Shown piece by piece: positions 21,958-24,422 of a DNA stretch of 24,422 nt (its first letter is position 1; every line of letters begins with the position of its first letter). Made by a program: the position numbers and the translations under genes. The DNA comes from a virus: IMG/VR virus record IMGVR_UViG_3300004457_000004, positions 10,279-34,700 of that record; one strand, written 5' to 3'. A model generated the notes under the pieces. That model searched no databases, had not been told where the DNA came from, and saw only the letters and a list, made by a program, of their open reading frames with translations.

Positions 21958-22311
21958 TTATAGTTCTGCGGTGAAACTGCATTGACCTTCTTCTTTTATG
22001 CAGTCTCTAATGCGCCTGCCCATGAGCAGGTCGGCATACTCCGAGACTTCGTGATCGGCGACTGAATGCTTCTTGAGCCACTCTTTATTGTAGAAGTCAG
22101 TGCCCTCAAAGCACGCTTTCACTTTATCGACGTCGATGGCATCTTCGATGCGCTTGATCTCTGCTTCAACGTCGGGCAATTGCTCATCGTCGAAGTAGTA
22201 TTCCAAGTATTCTGGCTGATAACCCTCAGAGCCGAACCTGTCGGCGCAGTTGGAGTCCTGAACTGCGAACCAGAATTTACCTTCTATGTCTCCACTGTAG
22301 TATCTACCCAT
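21958..22311 (-). CDS. Conserved phage protein starting MGRYYSGDIEGKFWF, 117 aa
   Basis: The start MGRYYSGDIEGKFWFAVQDS is one I recognise from uncharacterised proteins in varied phages. The usual features are an aromatic-rich beta segment, ADRFG, a YLEYYF strand and a helical acidic middle (DVEAEIKRIEDAIDVDKVKA). The C-terminal helix includes EYADLLMGRRIRDCIKEEGQ. The family's function is unknown. The Shine-Dalgarno sequence is perfect (ggaggaacc before ATG), and the start overlaps the upstream stop by eight bases. Strong initiation and early position suggest abundant early expression. Confidence 0.8.
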   Translation of the reverse strand: MGRYYSGDIEGKFWFAVQDSNCADRFGSEGYQPEYLEYYFDDEQLPDVEAEIKRIEDAIDVDKVKACFEGTDFYNKEWLKKHSVADHEVSEYADLLMGRRIRDCIKEEGQCSFTAEL

Positions 22312-22540
22312 TGGTTCCTCCTTCCATTGATTGCACCATAGGGAGAAGGCATTCCTCTACCGCTTGATCTACAGCATTAATGATGTATCCCCATGCGTCG
22401 TCGTCGTTATGAAAATAATCAACGACTTCATTCCATTGGTCATCGGTTGAACTTATCTTCATTCCCAGTCGGGCTGTAATAGTTTCGTCGAGTGTATCTC
22501 GGCTGAAAACTATGATGTGGTCTTTATGTGTATCGTTCAT
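22304..22540 (-). CDS. Acidic early-cassette protein, 78 aa
   Basis: A 78-residue acidic protein: MNDTHKDHIIVFSRDTLDET, a Gly turn, then EVVDYFHNDDDAWGYIINAV and a short apolar helix before QSMEGGTNG. No family is recognised. The Shine-Dalgarno sequence aaaggaac lies four bases before the ATG. The gene overlaps its upstream neighbour by 17 bases and its downstream one by 8, so translation is chained. Confidence 0.7.
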   Translation of the reverse strand: MNDTHKDHIIVFSRDTLDETITARLGMKISSTDDQWNEVVDYFHNDDDAWGYIINAVDQAVEECLLPMVQSMEGGTNG

Positions 22541-22817
22541 TTGTTCCTTTCTGTTTTTTAATAGCGTCGCAGAATGCGTTGCTTAGGTGCTCGTCGGGCG
22601 ATACGTATTCGTATGGCTCGGGCTTTGGCTCAAGGGCGTATCTGATCTCCGAGTGAATGCAACTGTAGATCGTGTCGTCCAGATTACTGGGCACGTCGTC
22701 GTCGCTCCACTCGGGGAAGTGCATCTCATATTTAGATAGCACCTCGCGGACTTCGTCCATCACCATGTTAGTGATGTCGTCGATGCACTCTTCTTTATGT
22801 TCTCCTTCTGGCATCAT
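22524..22817 (-). CDS. Acidic early-cassette protein, 97 aa
   Basis: The start is taken at the first of two adjacent ATGs (22817), which overlaps the upstream TGA; ggagg lies seven bases before it. A longer reading from 22976 would add a basic, low-complexity 53-residue stretch that is the shadow of the upstream gene. The product is acidic: GEHKEECIDDITNMVMDEVR, then FPEWSDDDVPSNLDD and a helical region (IYSCIHSEIRYALE). The second half has EYVSPDEHLSNAFCDAIKKQ. No family is recognised. Confidence 0.7.
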   Translation of the reverse strand: MMPEGEHKEECIDDITNMVMDEVREVLSKYEMHFPEWSDDDVPSNLDDTIYSCIHSEIRYALEPKPEPYEYVSPDEHLSNAFCDAIKKQKGTNERYT

Positions 22818-23107
22818 ACCTCTTCCTCCATTAGTTGTTCTCCTGCTAGATCCTTTATGCATCGCAGGTCTTCTCTCGTTAATGACGACAGGGGTATCGC
22901 CCTGTATTCGTCGGCGGTATCCGTCAAGACTTGAACCGATTGTAGGTCGACGTCTTCTATCTCGACCTCGTCCCACTTCTCAACGCAATTCTTGTCGTCC
23001 CCGTAGGTGGAAGTGCACTCGCAGTGATTCAGCCTCCACGAGACTTCCGTCGTAGCAATGCAGTCCCTGCCTCTCAACTCTAGTTCTACTTCTATTATGC
23101 TCCTCAT
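22814..23107 (-). CDS. Cys-containing early-cassette protein, 97 aa
   Basis: It starts at ATG 23107, overlapping the upstream TGA as ATGA, with a perfect Shine-Dalgarno sequence (aaaggagg, spacing about eight). A longer reading from 23218 is rejected because it lies over the neighbour. The protein is beta-rich at the start (SIIEVELELRGRDCIATTEV), has a WRLNHCECTSTYGDD segment with two close cysteines, an acidic KWDEVEIEDVDLQSVQVL strand pair, and the helix LTREDLRCIKDLAGEQLMEE. The cysteines are C17, C31, C33 and two later ones; metal binding is possible but not shown. No family is recognised. Confidence 0.7.
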   Translation of the reverse strand: MRSIIEVELELRGRDCIATTEVSWRLNHCECTSTYGDDKNCVEKWDEVEIEDVDLQSVQVLTDTADEYRAIPLSSLTREDLRCIKDLAGEQLMEEEV

Positions 23108-23307
23108 TCGAAGATCCTCCTTTCTACGTCCTTGCATGATTGTTTCCAAGCCTCCCAAGAGACTAGACCATTCGTCCAATTCTCGGGTTGCTCTTCTATC
23201 TTCGACACCTGCTCGCAATATTTTTCAATTGCCGACAGGATCACTACTTGATTCAGCGGTGAACCGAAGTCCATCGCGCTAGTTACTTTTTCTATGTTTG
23301 TTTTCAT
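23104..23307 (-). CDS. Small conserved phage protein, 67 aa
   Basis: The protein begins MKTNIEKVTSAMDFGSPLNQ and continues VVILSAIEKYCEQV, a pattern (FGSPLxQxxxLxAIxxYxxxV, then a WxxW-containing stretch) widely found in uncharacterised phage proteins. The second half holds NGLVSWEAWKQSCKDVERRI, the usual final helix. The fold is probably a small helical bundle of unknown role. A Shine-Dalgarno sequence (aaaggaat) precedes the ATG, which overlaps the upstream TGA as ATGA. Confidence 0.8.
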   Translation of the reverse strand: MKTNIEKVTSAMDFGSPLNQVVILSAIEKYCEQVSKIEEQPENWTNGLVSWEAWKQSCKDVERRIFE

Positions 23308-23600
23308 GATTCGTATTCCTTTGTTCCCATTTGAAAGCCGAAAGCGTAATCGGCACTTCGTTCGTCTTTATTCGAATATGGCGACTTGTAGTTGTCCCCA
23401 TGCATGCCGTCTGTATAGCCAGTATTGTAGGCGGTCATTGAAAGGATCATTATGTCCTGCGCCATCGGCGACAACTCCTTCACCAGTGCTTCTATCCGCA
23501 CCAGTCTCTCGTAGTAATCGTGCGGTTCTGTTTCGTCGAGTGCCGACTGCACCTCTATGTCCAATTTGGCGATTGTCGCCCTGAGCATTGTCTCCTTCAT
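23304..23600 (-). CDS. Helical early-cassette protein, 98 aa
   Basis: The 98-residue product is mostly helical: LRATIAKLDIEVQSALDETE, then DYYERLVRIEALVKELSPMA and DIMILSMTAYNTGYTDGMHG. It ends with a polar tail (DERSADYAFGFQMGTKEYES). The central Tyr/Gly-rich turn is typical of small phage proteins, but no family can be named. An excellent Shine-Dalgarno sequence (gaggaggt, about six bases before the ATG) lies in the end of the upstream gene; the start overlaps its stop as ATGA. Confidence 0.75.
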   Translation of the reverse strand: MKETMLRATIAKLDIEVQSALDETEPHDYYERLVRIEALVKELSPMAQDIMILSMTAYNTGYTDGMHGDNYKSPYSNKDERSADYAFGFQMGTKEYES

Positions 23601-23761
23601 ACTGTCACCTCCTCTTCGAACATCTCTACAATGTGAATTGTCCCGTCTAGGACTTTATCCGCCAGCCATTCCCTTCGGTCGGCGTAGGTCATCGACTGGA
23701 TCTCGTCACGATCCTGTTCGTCTATAGAGAAGCTACTCATGTCTACTGTGTATACCTTCAT
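23597..23761 (-). CDS. Short acidic early-cassette protein, 54 aa
   Basis: A 54-residue ORF fills what would otherwise be a 157-base gap. It has a perfect Shine-Dalgarno sequence (agaggaggt, about six bases before ATG), and both ends use ATGA overlaps with its neighbours, which is strong support despite its length. The product begins MKVYTVDMSSFSIDEQDRDE and continues IQSMTYADRREWLADKVLDG, ending in an acidic segment (EMFEEEVTV). The pattern of a strand followed by a TYADRREWL helix is plausible for a small soluble protein. No family is recognised. Confidence 0.75.
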   Translation of the reverse strand: MKVYTVDMSSFSIDEQDRDEIQSMTYADRREWLADKVLDGTIHIVEMFEEEVTV

Positions 23762-24066
23762 ACGTCCACCTCCTCTGTGTTGTATCCGTTCTCCTTCAGT
23801 AGCTCAATGACCCCGCTCGACAAGGCAAACACCCCGTCGTAATCGGTGACATTCTTGCCCTCGAACCAGAGACCGCCCTCGGCGTGCCACTCATTGCCCC
23901 CAGTTTCTTCGTCGAAGATCTCGAACCAGCCGTAGTCATGGCTTCTGATTCCAATAGTGCAGTTGAGCTGAACCTCTGTCTCTTCTCTTATTACTCCAAA
24001 CGAGTTCTCAAGTGTGAGATGCTCGGTAGTGATCTTGTTGTATGTCTTCTGTTTTTCTTTTTGCAT
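23758..24066 (-). CDS. Conserved phage protein with YGWFEIFDEETGG motif, 102 aa
   Basis: The start is set at ATG 24066; a GTG at 24126 would lie directly behind the terminator and add a low-complexity stretch. The core, HDYGWFEIFDEETGG followed by EWHAEGGLWFEG and YDGVFALSSGVIELLKENGY, is a pattern I recognise from many unnamed phage proteins (YGWxExYDxETGG...AEGGLWF...DYDG). It is aromatic-rich and acidic, with a final helix. The function is unknown. The ATG has no close Shine-Dalgarno site; a gggaga lies about 11 bases away. It is the first gene after the terminator. Confidence 0.75.
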   Translation of the reverse strand: MQKEKQKTYNKITTEHLTLENSFGVIREETEVQLNCTIGIRSHDYGWFEIFDEETGGNEWHAEGGLWFEGKNVTDYDGVFALSSGVIELLKENGYNTEEVDV

Positions 24067-24076
24067 AATAAATTTG

Positions 24077-24097
24077 GGTCTCCCGTCTCGGTCTCCC
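24077..24097 (-). repeat. Two direct copies of GGGAGACC in a leader
   Basis: In the leader of the 102-aa gene the - strand carries GGGAGACC twice, at 24097-24090 and 24084-24077, with starts 13 bases apart. They lie between the terminator and the ATG. They could be an operator, a phage RNA-polymerase start region or chance. Confidence 0.4.
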
Positions 24098-24128
24098 CTC
24101 TCTGTCGTTGATGATTGCTGGCGCACAG

Positions 24129-24160
24129 AAAAACCCTAGCCAGAATTACTGACTAGGGTT
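24129..24160 (-). terminator. Terminator before the early cassette
   Basis: The - strand has a 12-bp stem (AACCCTAGTCAG with CTGGCTAGGGTT), a TAATT loop and five T. One pair is G-U in the - strand RNA and C-A in the + strand RNA. It lies five bases after the stop of the partial gene at the right edge and isolates it from the cassette that follows, so that cassette needs its own promoter or read-through. Confidence 0.8.
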
Positions 24161-24165
24161 CGCTG

Positions 24166-24422
24166 TTATCTATTCCAAGTTTCCTTGATTGTGCACCAGA
24201 TGATGGCTTGCGCTTCGTATCCCTTGAGCTCGTAAGCTCGGGCGAGTTCTACAGTTACCGCTTCAATTCGGCGATATTGTGCAGATGTGCAACTCTCGGC
24301 GGTTGGCGTGATGCCTTGCTCGGGTCGAGTCAAGCAAGCTCGGATGTGCCACTTGTCCGCCGTGATGTGATCGGGAGAAAGCAACCCGACATTCATGGCA
24401 AAGGCGTGCGTCTTCGGTGACT
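24166..24422 (-). CDS. C-terminal part of a conserved phage protein (partial)
   Basis: The frame is open to the right window edge, so the gene most likely begins outside; the ATG at 24396 is probably internal, because KTHAFAMNV just before and across it fits the family. The pattern KTxAFxxN, then DHITADKWHIRACLTRP and a closing YEAQAIIWCTIKETW, matches phage proteins of a type I recall as DUF7178-like (a helical protein with a TxDxW...RA motif and an AQAIxW end). The function is unknown. The stop lies five bases before a terminator. Confidence 0.65.
   Translation of the reverse strand, partial: SPKTHAFAMNVGLLSPDHITADKWHIRACLTRPEQGITPTAESCTSAQYRRIEAVTVELARAYELKGYEAQAIIWCTIKETWNR

Noticed and set aside
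22817-22976. N-terminal extension (Arg-rich, 53 codons) of the 97-aa early protein
   Set aside because: It is the other frame of the upstream gene; the ATG pair at 22817/22814 has a good Shine-Dalgarno site and the coupling overlap used by all neighbours.

Overview
The window is part of a tailed double-stranded DNA phage genome (Caudoviricetes), most likely from an aquatic or marine bacterium. Supporting evidence is tight gene packing with 1-8 base overlaps, very large beta-rich virion proteins, a DUF6321-type small basic protein that I associate with marine phages, an ERF/DnaB/endonuclease VII replication-recombination set, one tRNA gene, and no integrase or lysogeny gene. The host cannot be named from sequence alone. 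Terminase, portal, capsid and DNA polymerase are not in this window.

Layout. Bases 1-15811 are read on the + strand as a late block. It begins with the tail end of a hydrophobic (holin-like) gene and a small membrane protein. Seven or eight small, strongly basic proteins follow (221-2129), then three large or medium virion/tail proteins (2151-8272), one of which carries nine tandem ~55-residue repeats. Next come a GT-A-like glycosyltransferase and an SDR sugar-nucleotide epimerase/dehydratase (8262-10277). The block ends with two proteins that look like internal/ejection proteins of 609 and 1218 residues (10318-15811).

Bases 15911-24422 are read on the - strand and converge on the late block at a terminator (15810-15849). 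In the direction of transcription, a cluster of short proteins (24.1-21.55 kb) comes first. Nearly all have strong Shine-Dalgarno sequences and ATGA-type coupled starts, and they look like an early cassette. A terminator at 21.5 kb closes it. The replication/recombination operon follows: a 120-aa unknown, two PD-(D/E)XK-like nucleases, a lytic transglycosylase-like protein, two small conserved phage proteins, a dATP/dGTP diphosphohydrolase-family protein (DUF5664-like), tRNA-Arg(UCU), endonuclease VII, ERF annealase, a small SSB-like protein, DnaB helicase and a 64-aa protein. A strong hairpin-plus-U-tract lies between the SSB-like gene and dnaB.

Four points stand out. All four - strand terminators pair fully only as the - strand transcript, because G-U wobbles there become C-A mismatches on the other strand. 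Two of them sit 5-22 bases ahead of a start codon, as attenuators would. Early genes have strong Shine-Dalgarno sites while late genes almost never do. Three small basic late proteins share an N-terminal tag. No stretch longer than about 100 bases lacks a gene; the longest gaps hold the terminators.
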